From Alphaproteobacteria bacterium (lineage in GTDB: Bacteria > Pseudomonadota > Alphaproteobacteria > Reyranellales > Reyranellaceae): a DNA stretch of 64,000 nucleotides. The notes under the pieces were generated by a model. The model did no database searches. It saw nothing but the letters and a program-made list of their open reading frames with translations, and had not been told where the DNA came from. The translations under genes and the position numbers were made by a program. This document shows positions 48,385 through 58,311 of this stretch, piece after piece (position 1 is the stretch's first letter; every line of letters starts with the position of its first letter). Location of the stretch: assembly GCA_019235415.1 (NCBI GenBank), contig JAFAKN010000006.1, positions 1 through 64,000 of the forward strand, written 5' to 3'.

Positions 48385-49638
48385 ATGCACGGGTCGATCA
48401 ACGCACGCGTCGAAGATATCGCCGGCACCACTGTCGAGCCGAGTGCCGACATCGCGCCGACTCCTCGCGCGGTGAATGGCGCACTCATGTACTTCGGTCC
48501 GGACGTGACCGACGCCAGCACCATCAAGCGCGTGCAGCAGTTCATCGACCATGGCTATCGCGTCACCGTCTTCGCCTTCCGCCGCCGCCGCTACAGCAGC
48601 GACCACCAGCCGCCCTGGCCCAACGTGCCGCTGGGCTTCACGAGCGACGGGCGCTACCTGCACCGTCTGTGGGCAATGCTGCGTGCCATTCCCGCGCTCC
48701 TGGCGCACCGGCATGAGGCCTCGCGGGCGGCGGTGTTCTATGCCCGCAACATCGATCAGCTCATCCTCGCCCTGCTGGTCCGTCTGCTGGCCGGCTCGCG
48801 CGCGCCCGTCGCCTACGAGGTGCTCGACATTCCACCGATCCTGATGAGGCGCAGCGTGGCCGCCATGCTGGTGCGCGGCGTCGAGCGGCTGTGCCTGCGT
48901 CCCGTCGACGTCCTCGTGGTTTCCTCGCCGGCTTTTCACCGCAACTATTTCGCCGCGGTCCAGAACTACCGCGGCCGGTGGTTCCTGCTCGAGAATAAGC
49001 TCCATCCCTCGATCGCGACGATGCCGACACCGATGCCGATGCCGGCGCGGCGGCGGACGGCATCGGGACGGCCATGGATTGTCGGCTATTTCGGCATGAT
49101 CCGCGGACAAGAGACCGTCGCGTTGATCGCCCGCCTGGCCGAGCGACTGCGCGGCACGGTGTCGTTCAAGTTCCGCGGTGTCCTGACGACCGTCGACCAG
49201 GCCACGTTCGAGGACATGGTGAGCCGCAGTCCCAACATCGTGTACGGCGGGCCCTATGCACCGCATCGCGACCTCGCCGAACTGTACGGCGGCGTCGATT
49301 TCGCCTGGGCGCTCGATCTCGAGCATGTCGATCACAACTCGCGCTGGCTGATGCCCTGTCGTTTCTACGAGGCGGGCTATTTCGGCGTTCCCTGCCTCGC
49401 GGTGCAGGATTTCGAGGTCGGCCGCGCAATCGAGACGCACCGCATCGGATGGACGTTCGACGAGCCGCTGGAGGACGCCCTCGTGCAGTTCTTCGAAAGG
49501 TTGACGTCGGCGGATTACGAGCGCGTCCGCTCGCGCCTGCAAGCCGCACCTCGCAGCATGTTCGTCGCCGGCGAGGACGTGCGCGGTCTCTGCCGCCTGT
49601 TCGAGACGAGGAGCGCTGCGGTCCGGTCCAATTCCTAG
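48385..49638 (+). CDS. Glycosyltransferase
   Basis: ALMYFGPDVTDASTIKRVQQFIDHGYRVTVFAFRRRRYS...RPWIVGYFGMIRGQETVALIARLAERL. Confidence 0.8.
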   Translation: MHGSINARVEDIAGTTVEPSADIAPTPRAVNGALMYFGPDVTDASTIKRVQQFIDHGYRVTVFAFRRRRYSSDHQPPWPNVPLGFTSDGRYLHRLWAMLRAIPALLAHRHEASRAAVFYARNIDQLILALLVRLLAGSRAPVAYEVLDIPPILMRRSVAAMLVRGVERLCLRPVDVLVVSSPAFHRNYFAAVQNYRGRWFLLENKLHPSIATMPTPMPMPARRRTASGRPWIVGYFGMIRGQETVALIARLAERLRGTVSFKFRGVLTTVDQATFEDMVSRSPNIVYGGPYAPHRDLAELYGGVDFAWALDLEHVDHNSRWLMPCRFYEAGYFGVPCLAVQDFEVGRAIETHRIGWTFDEPLEDALVQFFERLTSADYERVRSRLQAAPRSMFVAGEDVRGLCRLFETRSAAVRSNS

Positions 49639-50399
49639 AGGGCAGGGTCGAGCGTCGCCGCGCGATTGATCATCACGCAGTCGAACTCGACCAGCCGCAT
49701 CGTCCGGTCGCGGCTGACGGGGTAGATGCCAGTGATGTCGAAGCCCCGTTCGTCGAGGTACCTGATCGTCTCCATGTACTGCGGCATGCCCTTGTAGATG
49801 CCGATCACCGACGCCTCGGTCTGCAGCGCCTTCATTTGTGGCAGGCTGTGGCTCGCGCCGCGCAGCACCTCGATGTCGAAGCCCTGTGTGTCGATCTTGA
49901 GGTAGGGCCGCTTGAAGCCGATACGCTGCTGCAGGGTCGGCAGGATCGCATCGAGCGTGCGCACGCTCACGGTCTCGCTGTGACAGGGCGTGTTGAGCTG
50001 AGCGAAGTCGCTGACAGCGGCGGGCTCGGGCTCGAGGAACGAGCTGAACTGGTCGGACACCATGACGTTGATCGGCTGCGCGCCTTCACGGCTGCCGAGC
50101 GCATAGCCCTCGACATGCCAGTCGCGATCCCAGCGGCTGCGCGCGCGCAGGGTCTCGACATGGCGCGAGACCGGCTCGAAAGAGACGATGACGCCGTCGT
50201 AAAATACCTTGTTGCGCAGGAAGTCCCGGTACTGGCCGACGTTGGCGCCGACATCGAGCACACAGTCGACCTCGAGGCGACGCAGGAGCTCGCTGAGATG
50301 CAGCGCCAAGTCGCGCTCCTTCATGTCGCGCAAAGGCACGATATCGTATCCCAGAGAGCGACTGACTCTCAGCACCGACTGCTTGACAATCTTGAGCAT
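49635..50399 (-). CDS. FkbM family methyltransferase
   Basis: VDCVLDVGANVGQYRDFLRNKVFYDGVIVSFEPVSRHVETL...LKIDTQGFDIEVLRGA. Confidence 0.94.
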   Translation of the reverse strand: MLKIVKQSVLRVSRSLGYDIVPLRDMKERDLALHLSELLRRLEVDCVLDVGANVGQYRDFLRNKVFYDGVIVSFEPVSRHVETLRARSRWDRDWHVEGYALGSREGAQPINVMVSDQFSSFLEPEPAAVSDFAQLNTPCHSETVSVRTLDAILPTLQQRIGFKRPYLKIDTQGFDIEVLRGASHSLPQMKALQTEASVIGIYKGMPQYMETIRYLDERGFDITGIYPVSRDRTMRLVEFDCVMINRAATLDPAL

Positions 50400-50557
50400 C
50401 CGCCTCTCCCAACGCCCGTGGTGGCCATATGGTGCAGAGATGCTCGAACGGCGTGGTGACCAGTTGGTGATCAGCCTCGTGGTCGCTTGAGCACTGCCGG
50501 CGTAACGCTACCTAACGCCGCGGAGCGTGCGCAGCGGGGCAGGGAGGTATTCTTCAC

Positions 50558-51556
50558 ATGGTGTTTGCTATTCCGAAGCCGGTGCTGGTGACCGGCGGAG
50601 CGGGCTATATCGGCAGTCACGTCTGCAAGGCCCTGGCCGAGGCCGGTGCCCAACCCGTGTGCCTCGATACGCTGGAGAAGGGCCACGACTGGGCCGTCCG
50701 CTGGGGCGCGCTCGAGCGCGGCGACGTCGGCGATGCGGCGTTCATCGACGAGGTCTTCCGCCGCCACAGGCCGCGCGTCGTGATCCACCTCGCGGGCTAC
50801 ATCGAAGTGGGCGAATCGGTCGCGCAGCCGGAGCGTTACCTGCACAACAACGCCGCCAAGAGCCGCATCCTGATCGAGGCTGCCGTCCGCAATCGAGTCG
50901 AAGCGTTCGTGTTCTCCAGCACCTGCGCCGTCTACGGCTTGCCGCAGTCCGAGCGGTTGAGCGAGGAGCACGACATTGCGCCCATCAACCCCTATGCCGC
51001 GTCCAAAGCCAGCGTCGAGCGCGCCCTCGATGCCGCTGCGACCCGCGGCCTGCGCTCGGCCTCGCTGCGCTACTTCAATGCCACGGGCGCCGACGCAGAG
51101 GGCGAGATCGGCGAGGCGCACGATCCCGAGACGCATCTGCTGCCGCTCGCGGTCGACGCTGCCTTGGGCCTGCGCGAACCTCTGGTGGTGCACGGCTGCG
51201 ACTATCCGACGCCGGACGGGTCCTGCGTGCGCGACTTCGTGCACGTCACCGACCTGGCCGATGCCCATCTGCGCGCGGTACGCTGGCTGCTGCACCGGAA
51301 CAGCCTGGTCGGCTGCCACCAGGCGTTCAACCTGGGATCGGGAACAGGCTACAGCGTGCGCGAGGTGATCGCCGCGATCGGCCGTATCGCCGGTCAGCCC
51401 GTGCCCCACAACAGCGGTCCGCGCCGACCCGGCGATTCGCCGCAGCTGGTGGGCTGCATCACCAAGGCGCAGCGCGAGCTCGACTGGCTGCCGTCGCGCG
51501 GCCTGGAGACGCAGATCGAGGACACACTGCGCTGGCGCCGCAGCATGCAGCGCTGA
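50558..51556 (+). CDS. galE: UDP-glucose 4-epimerase
   Basis: VLVTGGAGYIGSHVCKALAEAGAQPVCLDTLEKGHDWAVRWG; FSSTCAVYG; DYPTPDGSCVRDFVHVTDLADAH. Confidence 0.95.
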   Translation: MVFAIPKPVLVTGGAGYIGSHVCKALAEAGAQPVCLDTLEKGHDWAVRWGALERGDVGDAAFIDEVFRRHRPRVVIHLAGYIEVGESVAQPERYLHNNAAKSRILIEAAVRNRVEAFVFSSTCAVYGLPQSERLSEEHDIAPINPYAASKASVERALDAAATRGLRSASLRYFNATGADAEGEIGEAHDPETHLLPLAVDAALGLREPLVVHGCDYPTPDGSCVRDFVHVTDLADAHLRAVRWLLHRNSLVGCHQAFNLGSGTGYSVREVIAAIGRIAGQPVPHNSGPRRPGDSPQLVGCITKAQRELDWLPSRGLETQIEDTLRWRRSMQR

Positions 51557-51602
51557 CGGGGGCAGCGCGGACGGGGGCAGCGCGGACGGGGGCAGCGCCG
51601 AT
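51550..51602 (+). repeat. 15-bp tandem repeat spanning galE stop codon
   Basis: gcgctgacgggggca gcgcggacgggggca gcgcggacgggggca gcgccgat. Confidence 0.9.
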
Positions 51603-51608
51603 GACGTT

Positions 51609-52724
51609 TCAGGCGGCATCGCGCTTGTCCGACCGACCCGACAGCCTGCGAAAGTCGATCAGCTCGGCGCGCTGCTTGGGCAGTGCCGCCGGGTACTCGG
51701 ACTGCAGGAAGACGATCAGTTTCTCGCGTACCTCGCAGCGCAGGTCCCAGGCATCGTCGGACGTGCGGGCGCTGACCAACGCACGCAGCTGCACCGCCCG
51801 CTCGCTGCTGTCGACCACCTGCAGGTTGACGACGCCGGCGTCCCACAGCCTGCTCTCGCGCACGATCTCCTCCAGGCGCGCGCGCACTCGCGCCACCGGC
51901 ACGCTGTAGTCGACCCACAGCAGCACGGTGCCGATCAGGTCGGTCGATTGCCGGGTCCAGTTCTGGAACGGCTTTTCGAGGAAGTAGGATAAGGGGACCA
52001 CCATGCGCCGCCGGTCCCACAGCTTCACGACGACGTAGGTGCCGGTGATCTCCTCGACCACGCCGTATTCGCCTTCCAGGACCACCACGTCGTCGATGCG
52101 GATCGGCTGGCTGACCGCGATCTGGATGCCGGCGAACAGGTTGGCGAGCAGCGGACGGGCCGCCAGGCCCACCACCAGGCCGGCTGCACCCGCCGAGGCG
52201 ATCAGGCTGACGCCGTACTGGCGCACCGAATCGAACGTCATCAGCGCCGCCGCCGCCGTGACGATGACGACGAGGGTGCCCGCCACGCGACGCAGCACGC
52301 GGACTTGCGTCACGTGCTTGCGCGCCAGCACGTCGTAGCCCTGCACGACGCTGGAGCGGCGCAAGTAGAAGTCCGACGCCATCCCGATCGTGGCTGTCGC
52401 GCTCCAGCCCAGCAGCAGGATGAAGGCGACCACGAGGCCGTGTGCAACCGCCATTCGTGCGGCGGCAGGCATTGGCGTCACCGGAAGCACAACGGCCACC
52501 GCCACGATCACGAGCCCGAGGCGAATCAGCCCGTCCGCCGCCGCGATCAGCGACTGCAGGAATTCGCGGTGCGGCGGGACCAGCTGTCGCACCCAGCGGA
52601 CAGCCGTTCGGTGGACGAGCAGAGCGGCCACCGCCGGCGCGATCAGTATCGCCGCCGAAATGAGCCAGTCGGGAAGCCAGCCGAGATCGGCCTGCAAGAG
52701 ATCGAGCGCGTCACGAACGGACAT
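51609..52724 (-). CDS. Mechanosensitive ion channel (MscS family)
   Basis: GVSLIASAGAAGLVVGLAARPLLANLFAGIQIAVSQPIRIDDVVVLEGEYGVVEEITGTYVVVKLWDRRRMVVPLSYFLEKPFQNWTR. Confidence 0.96.
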   Translation of the reverse strand: MSVRDALDLLQADLGWLPDWLISAAILIAPAVAALLVHRTAVRWVRQLVPPHREFLQSLIAAADGLIRLGLVIVAVAVVLPVTPMPAAARMAVAHGLVVAFILLLGWSATATIGMASDFYLRRSSVVQGYDVLARKHVTQVRVLRRVAGTLVVIVTAAAALMTFDSVRQYGVSLIASAGAAGLVVGLAARPLLANLFAGIQIAVSQPIRIDDVVVLEGEYGVVEEITGTYVVVKLWDRRRMVVPLSYFLEKPFQNWTRQSTDLIGTVLLWVDYSVPVARVRARLEEIVRESRLWDAGVVNLQVVDSSERAVQLRALVSARTSDDAWDLRCEVREKLIVFLQSEYPAALPKQRAELIDFRRLSGRSDKRDAA

Positions 52725-52806
52725 GGCGAGCCAACGGTAGTCGCGGATCGCACGTTGCGGCTTTCATGGACGTGTCATGAAAGTCGGGCGCAGGTAGGAT
52801 GCGCGC

Positions 52807-53304
52807 ATGCCTTCGGAGAGTGCCGGCGTTCTCATGTTCCGGCGCATGGGCGGCCAGTTGCAGGTGCTGCTGGTCCACCCAGGCGGCCCGTTCTGGCGGC
52901 GCAAGGATCTCGGCGCATGGACCATCCCCAAAGGCGAGCGCATGGCAGGTGAAGATCCCGAAGCGACGGCACGTCGCGAGTTCGCCGAAGAGACGGGCCG
53001 CACGCTCGATGGAGCGTTGCTGGGACTTGGCCGGATCAAGCAACGAGGCGGCAAGCAGGTCGAGGCCTTCGCAATCGAAGGCGACTTCGATCCCGCACGC
53101 CTCGTCTGCAACAGCTTCGAGATCGAGTGGCCACCGCGCAGTGGCAAGCGGCAGTCGTTTGCCGAGGTCGACAAGGCCGCGTGGTTCACGCTCGAGGAGG
53201 CCCGCGCGAAGATAAATGGTGCCCAGATCGAACTGCTCGAGCGACTTGAAGCACTGATCCTCTCGCCGGACCGCGGGCCTCCAGGCCCGCATTCACGATC
53301 ATGA
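52807..53304 (+). CDS. NUDIX hydrolase
   Basis: MPSESAGVLMFRRMGGQLQVLLVHPGGPFWRRKDLGAWTIPKGERMAGEDPEATARREFAEETGRTL (Nudix box). Confidence 0.95.
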   Translation: MPSESAGVLMFRRMGGQLQVLLVHPGGPFWRRKDLGAWTIPKGERMAGEDPEATARREFAEETGRTLDGALLGLGRIKQRGGKQVEAFAIEGDFDPARLVCNSFEIEWPPRSGKRQSFAEVDKAAWFTLEEARAKINGAQIELLERLEALILSPDRGPPGPHSRS

Positions 53305-53330
53305 GCGGGCCTGGAGGCCCGCGGTCCGGC
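53265..53330. repeat. Composite inverted repeat (family C), overlapping NUDIX 3' end
   Basis: GCCGGACCGCGGGCCTCCAGGCCCGC-attcacgatcatga-GCGGGCCTGGAGGCCCGCGGTCCGGC. Confidence 0.9.
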
Positions 53331-53340
53331 AGGATCAAGG

Positions 53341-54471
53341 TCAGCTGAACTTGGGCATCACCTTGGTGGCCATGAGATCGAGCGACGTCAGGATCTGGCT
53401 ACGCTCGTGCAGGCCCTGCGGGATCAGCAGGATCACCTCGTCCTGGTCTGGGATCACGTGCCGCACCTGCTCGAGCCGGCGGCAGATCGTATCGGGAGAG
53501 CCGACCAGCAGCTCGGGCACACCCTGGCCGAACGGTGTCGCCCAGCTGTGCCAGAACCACATCATGTCCTTCAGCCATTCGTGCGCCTGGGCGTCGGTCG
53601 GTGCGCAGACGAATACGCCTCCCCAGCCGGCCTGCTCGCCGTGCTCGACCTTGCGACCGTGCTTCGCCGCCTCTGCCGTATAAGCGTGGCAGAGCTGGTC
53701 GAAGAAGCTGAGGTTGTCGGTGAGGACGATCGGCTTGCCGCCGTAGCGTGCCCAGAACAGCGCGGTGCGCATCGAGGCGGCGAAGCCGCCGTAGAGCGGC
53801 GGATGCGGCGTCTGCAAGGGTCGCGGCGCGATGCCGATCTCCTCGACCTGCATGGCGGCCGAGACGCCGTGGCCGTATCTCACGTAGACCGGATGCTCGT
53901 GCGGATTGACCATGCCGGTTGGCGGGAAGTTCCAATACTTGCCGTGGTGGCTGAAGGTCTCGTGGGAGAGCGCCTTGACCACGACGTCGACGAACTCGGC
54001 AAAGTACTCGCGGTTGGCGGCATCGGCCGGCGAATCCTTGTTCCACGGGCCGACCGCATTCAGCTCGTCGCGCACCTTGAAGTTCTCGACCCAACGCGCC
54101 TGGTAGCCGCGCACCAGGCCCACCCCGAACCGGCCGCCCAGCATGTGATCCATCGTGGCGATGTCCTCGGCGACGCGCAGCGGGTTGTGCGTCGTCGACA
54201 CGAAGCCGCAGGTGATGACGCGCAGCCGCTTGGAGTGCTTGCCCAGCCACATCGACATCAGCCGCGGATCGTTGGAGATCTCGAAACCTTCGATCTGTAG
54301 ATGGTGCTCGGGATGGCCGAACCCGAAATAGCCCGCGTCGTCGGCGAAGCGCACATATTCGGCGATCTCGTCCAGCATGCGCTGGTAGAGCTCGGGCTTG
54401 CGGCCCGCCATGCCGGCCTCGAGCTCGGCGCGCCGGCCCACGGTGCAGTACATGAACAGGCTGAAGCGCAT
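53341..54471 (-). CDS. LLM class flavin-dependent oxidoreductase (luciferase-like)
   Basis: MRFSLFMYCTVGRRAELEAG...RLRVITCGFVSTTHNPLRVAEDIATMDHMLGGRFGVGLVRGYQARW. Confidence 0.93.
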   Translation of the reverse strand: MRFSLFMYCTVGRRAELEAGMAGRKPELYQRMLDEIAEYVRFADDAGYFGFGHPEHHLQIEGFEISNDPRLMSMWLGKHSKRLRVITCGFVSTTHNPLRVAEDIATMDHMLGGRFGVGLVRGYQARWVENFKVRDELNAVGPWNKDSPADAANREYFAEFVDVVVKALSHETFSHHGKYWNFPPTGMVNPHEHPVYVRYGHGVSAAMQVEEIGIAPRPLQTPHPPLYGGFAASMRTALFWARYGGKPIVLTDNLSFFDQLCHAYTAEAAKHGRKVEHGEQAGWGGVFVCAPTDAQAHEWLKDMMWFWHSWATPFGQGVPELLVGSPDTICRRLEQVRHVIPDQDEVILLIPQGLHERSQILTSLDLMATKVMPKFS

Positions 54472-54485
54472 GGTTCCTCTCAGTT

Positions 54486-54611
54486 GCCTCCCCATCGTGC
54501 AACGATGGGGAGGTGGCCCGAATGGCCGGAGGGGTCAAGCGCTCTTCGTTGCTGCCCCTTGACCCCTCCGTCCGCTGCGCGGACACCTCCCCGAGCTTCG
54601 CTCAGGGAGGA
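54486..54611. repeat. Composite intergenic inverted repeat (REPIN-like, family A)
   Basis: cctccccatcgtgcaacgatggggagg tggcccgaatggccggaggggtca...tgacccctccgtccgctgcgcggacacctcccc. Confidence 0.75.
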
Positions 54612-54616
54612 CAACT

Positions 54617-55720
54617 TCAAGCCGCGAGCTTGTACAGCTCGGCGACGTTATCGTGCAGGATGCGCTTCCTGAGCTCGGGCGACAGATGCGCCGTCTGCTC
54701 GGCGATCACCTGCTGGCTCGACGGCCAGGTCGAATCGCTGTGCGGGAAGTCGGACGCCCACATGAGCTGATGCGGTCCCATCTGCTCGGCGAACTGGAAG
54801 GCTGTCCAGTCGTCCTGGAAGGTGAGCGCGATGTTCTCGCGGAAATACTCCGAGGGCAGGCGGGCGAGTTCCTGGCCCTTCATCCAGTAGCGATGGCGCT
54901 TGTAGGCGTGGTCCATGCGATACATGAAGTGCGGCGCCCAGCCGGCGTCGGCTTCGACGCAGACGACGCGCAGCTTGGGATGGCGCTCGAAGACGCCGGA
55001 GTAGACCAGCAGGCCCATGATGTCCTGGCAGCCGCGGATGATCGACAGGAACGAGTTGATCTTGGGTCCGCGCGGCTTGACCATGGTGTTGTCGCCGCTC
55101 GATGTCAGGATGTGGAAGGCGAGCGGCAGCTCGAGCGCCACGGCGGTCTCCCAGAACGGATCGTAGATCGGGTCGTCGTAGTCCTTCTCGGCGGGGTTGC
55201 CCGGCATCATGACGCCGCGAAAGCCCATCGCCTTGATGCGCTCGAGATCGGCGATGCCTTCCTCGACCGTGCGCATGGCCGTCTGGCCCATCCCGATCAG
55301 CCGGTCGGGCGCATGCGCACAATAGGACTCGAGCCAGCGATTGTAGGCATCGAAGCAGGCCTTCTTGTAGTCGAAGTCGGGGTGGTTGCAGAGCAGCATG
55401 CCGACCGTCGGGTAGATGATCTCGGCGCCGACGCCGTCTTTGTCCTGGTCGGCGAGCCGCACCGTGGGGTCCCAGCCGCCCCGGTGGAGGTCCTCGAACT
55501 TGGCGCCGCCGATCCGGATGTCCTGGGGCGCGACGCCGGCCGCGGCGATCAGGCCCATGGGCACCGGTGTCTTCATGCCCTCGACCACGTAGATGTCGCC
55601 CATGCCCTCCTTGTGGACGACGTGCGGCGCCTTCTCTCGCCAAGCCGGCTCAATGTTCTCGACATAGCAGAGCGGCGGCTCGGTGATGTGCGAATCGGCG
55701 GAAATCGGGCGCCAGTCCAT
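54617..55720 (-). CDS. Amidohydrolase family protein (amidohydrolase_2)
   Basis: MDWRPISADSHITEPPLCYVENIEPAWREKAPHVV; LMWASDFPHSDSTWPSSQQVIAEQ. Confidence 0.93.
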   Translation of the reverse strand: MDWRPISADSHITEPPLCYVENIEPAWREKAPHVVHKEGMGDIYVVEGMKTPVPMGLIAAAGVAPQDIRIGGAKFEDLHRGGWDPTVRLADQDKDGVGAEIIYPTVGMLLCNHPDFDYKKACFDAYNRWLESYCAHAPDRLIGMGQTAMRTVEEGIADLERIKAMGFRGVMMPGNPAEKDYDDPIYDPFWETAVALELPLAFHILTSSGDNTMVKPRGPKINSFLSIIRGCQDIMGLLVYSGVFERHPKLRVVCVEADAGWAPHFMYRMDHAYKRHRYWMKGQELARLPSEYFRENIALTFQDDWTAFQFAEQMGPHQLMWASDFPHSDSTWPSSQQVIAEQTAHLSPELRKRILHDNVAELYKLAA

Positions 55721-55868
55721 TCTCGTTCCTCCGGAGGGGATTTATGGGCAAAATGGTAGGCAGAGCCCCTGCGGCGCGGCAAGCTGCCGGGCGGCCCCCG
55801 TTTCGGCGAGCGGCAGCGGTTGAACGCCCCCTTCCCCTGTGGCATACCCGCGCCCGCCCGCGTCCGGC

Positions 55869-55943
<75 letters not shown>

Positions 55944-56368
55944 GCCGGCCGCTGCCATTAAATGCAAGCGGGCCAACGTTTTATCGACGTTGACTCGCTT
56001 GCTTTTCCCTGTGGATGGCGGCCAGTCTTGCCCAGCAAATAACCGCAACGGACCGCGAACAGCCGAAAAAAACACTGGGCAACTCACTGGGCAAACGTTC
56101 TCTGCCTGTTCAAGCTCTGATGATGACGCACCTACGGTCGCCGCCTACCTTCTCGAGCCATGATCGAGGTCGGCTTGAGCGCGAGCGACGCGCCTTTCGC
56201 GGGCTCGATCGGCACCGACGAACCGTCGAGTTGATCGTTGACGGAGGCCATGGCCTTCACCATTGCCTCCTGCGCCGAGGGGCCTTCGATGTCTGAGGCT
56301 GCGAGGTGGCTATCCTTGTCATAGACGACGGCGTCACCAGGTGTGGCCAAGCTTCAGCACAACGAAGA

Positions 56369-56433
56369 GAGCCTGGTAGAGCATTAGCTTCGGAAGCTAG
56401 GGGCCGGAGGTTCGAATCCTCTCACTCCGACCA
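56369..56433 (+). pseudogene. 3' fragment of tRNA-Pro(CGG) (D-loop to CCA); acceptor 5' strand missing
   Basis: agcctggtagagcattagcttCGGaagctaggggccggaggttcgaatcctctcactccgacca; the expected 5' cggagtg partner of cactccg is absent upstream. Confidence 0.75.
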
Positions 56434-57465
56434 ATCGGTGAAGGGTTTTGGGGGCTTTCCGGAAGGAGGGCCCCCAAGCTTTCAGGGACATTTTTCAAAG
56501 ACTCCGTTCTCTTCTCTTTCTCGCGGCAGGGCAATCCATTCCGCGTCGGGTTTGTGGTGACGTTGGTCCACACCCGGCATCGCCGGTCCAGCCGCATAAT
56601 CACGATGCCGATGGCCAGGGCGGCCACCCGGATCGCCGCATGCCGTGGAGAAGTCATGAACGCACCCGTCAATCGCAAGTCACTACACTTGCTTCGTCTT
56701 GAAATGGCACCGGCTTGATCTGCGCCGCCCGGCGCTACCGGGCGCAATGCTTGTAGAGCGCGACCAAGCGACCAAGCCCATCTAAACCACAAGTTCTTTC
56801 AGGGTGGACGGCCACATCATCGAGATTGACGTGCGCGGCCGTGTCGCCGTCTCCGAGGCTGAGGCCCCATGCAGGACATCGGCATCGTGCGTCTGATGAA
56901 CTGACGCTCGCCTAGGCGGTTCGCGACGGCGCCCTGGCCCTGCTCCGGCGCCTTCGCGTCCGACGAGCTGCCACCACGGCCGAGCGCGGCCGCACCGCCT
57001 TAGAGTTCGGTCACTTTGCCCTGTAATGTAAGTCGCGGCCAGCATGCCGTCAGGTTGCGTCACGTCCTTGAAGGGCGCGGCGTGATCGAGCCAGCTCGCC
57101 ATCAGGTTGCCGAGCATGGCACGAGGATCGGCAATTCAGGCCGCGTACGGATCGAAAACGAAGGGAAGCACCAGTTCTCGCCATGCCTGACATCGAACGA
57201 GGCGTTTTTCGAGCAGAACGCGCGAACCGTAGCCTATGCCCGGCCCTACACGCTGAAGACGATGGCCGAGTCAGTCCCGGCGCAACTGTTCATCGCACTC
57301 TGGACCGTTTGAAGGGATGACCGGATCTAGATCAGCGCCCGATACCTGCACTGCCGGTACTTGACGCCACCGGATGGCCGCTTCTTTTCAACGTCCACAG
57401 ATTTTCACGACCCGACCATCAGGTCTGTCTTCCATCAACGTGCTGGCTCCTGTGCGAGCGTCTGC

Positions 57466-57891
57466 CTAGCCAGCTGGCCTGTTGTCGCGCTGCAGCGCTT
57501 GCACCTTCTTCCCCCAGACTTGATACAAGGTCGGCATGATCCACAGCAGCAAGCCACCGAACGCAATGCCCACTGCGCTGAAAGCTAGATCTGCGACGGA
57601 GGCATGACGACCAGGAGAATAGATCTGCCCAACTTCCAGGATCGCTGCATACGACGCCAGAAGGATGCACTGAACGCCCAGACGAACACGCCCCCGAAGA
57701 GCCAGTCCCATCACTATTGTTGTACCAAGGTAGGCCAGAACGTGTTCCGCGTGACCCACCAAGTGAGATAGGGACGACCGGCCCATTCCAAGGGGCGTCC
57801 GCATCAGCTCGTCGCCGGGAAGCCATGCAAGGACGCAAAGAGCAACGATGCAGAAAATGAATGCGACGCGAAGGAACGGAACCAGCGACAT
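57466..57891 (-). CDS. VanZ-like membrane protein
   Basis: DELMRTPLGMGRSSLSHLVGHAEHVLAYLGTTIVMGLALRGRVRLGVQCILLASYAAILEVGQIYSPGRHASVADLAFSAVGIAFGG. Confidence 0.75.
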   Translation of the reverse strand: MSLVPFLRVAFIFCIVALCVLAWLPGDELMRTPLGMGRSSLSHLVGHAEHVLAYLGTTIVMGLALRGRVRLGVQCILLASYAAILEVGQIYSPGRHASVADLAFSAVGIAFGGLLLWIMPTLYQVWGKKVQALQRDNRPAG

Positions 57892-58311
57892 CAGATCTGA
57901 AGCCTATCACAGCGTATGCCTATGGCGCTGGACAAAAGCTGTGCGAAAACTGGATGCGAGAGCCACCAGATCAAGTGGCGGCGATGCCGCACTCGGGCGA
58001 GATCGGCATGTGGGCGGTGCAGCCGGATGTCCGCAACTGCCCGGAGCTGACGGAGAAAAATCGAGCCGATGCCTGTCAGCTAGCGCAGGCAATGCCAGCA
58101 CCAATTCGCGCTCGACGCTCGGGGCGGAACGGCTGTCCGCCTCGTGGGCAGTCGGCGGCCCCTATGATCGGGTTGCCGGTAAACCTCGAGGTCATAGTGC
58201 GCGGGCCGCGAGCGCGCCGACACCTGCAGAGAAGGGCGCCCCTCGATCAAACGGGTGGTTTATTCGCGTTCAATGAAGGTGCTATAGTTTGATATCGCAA
58301 GAGCGACATGC

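Noticed and set aside
56397-56792. Minus-strand 131-aa ORF ending GRSERIRTSGP
   Set aside because: C-terminus is antisense tRNA-Pro; a common false ORF. Remainder has no recognisable domain.
57848-58292. Overlapping plus-strand ORFs of 142 and 143 aa
   Set aside because: No motifs, and two competing frames over the same DNA; unsupported.
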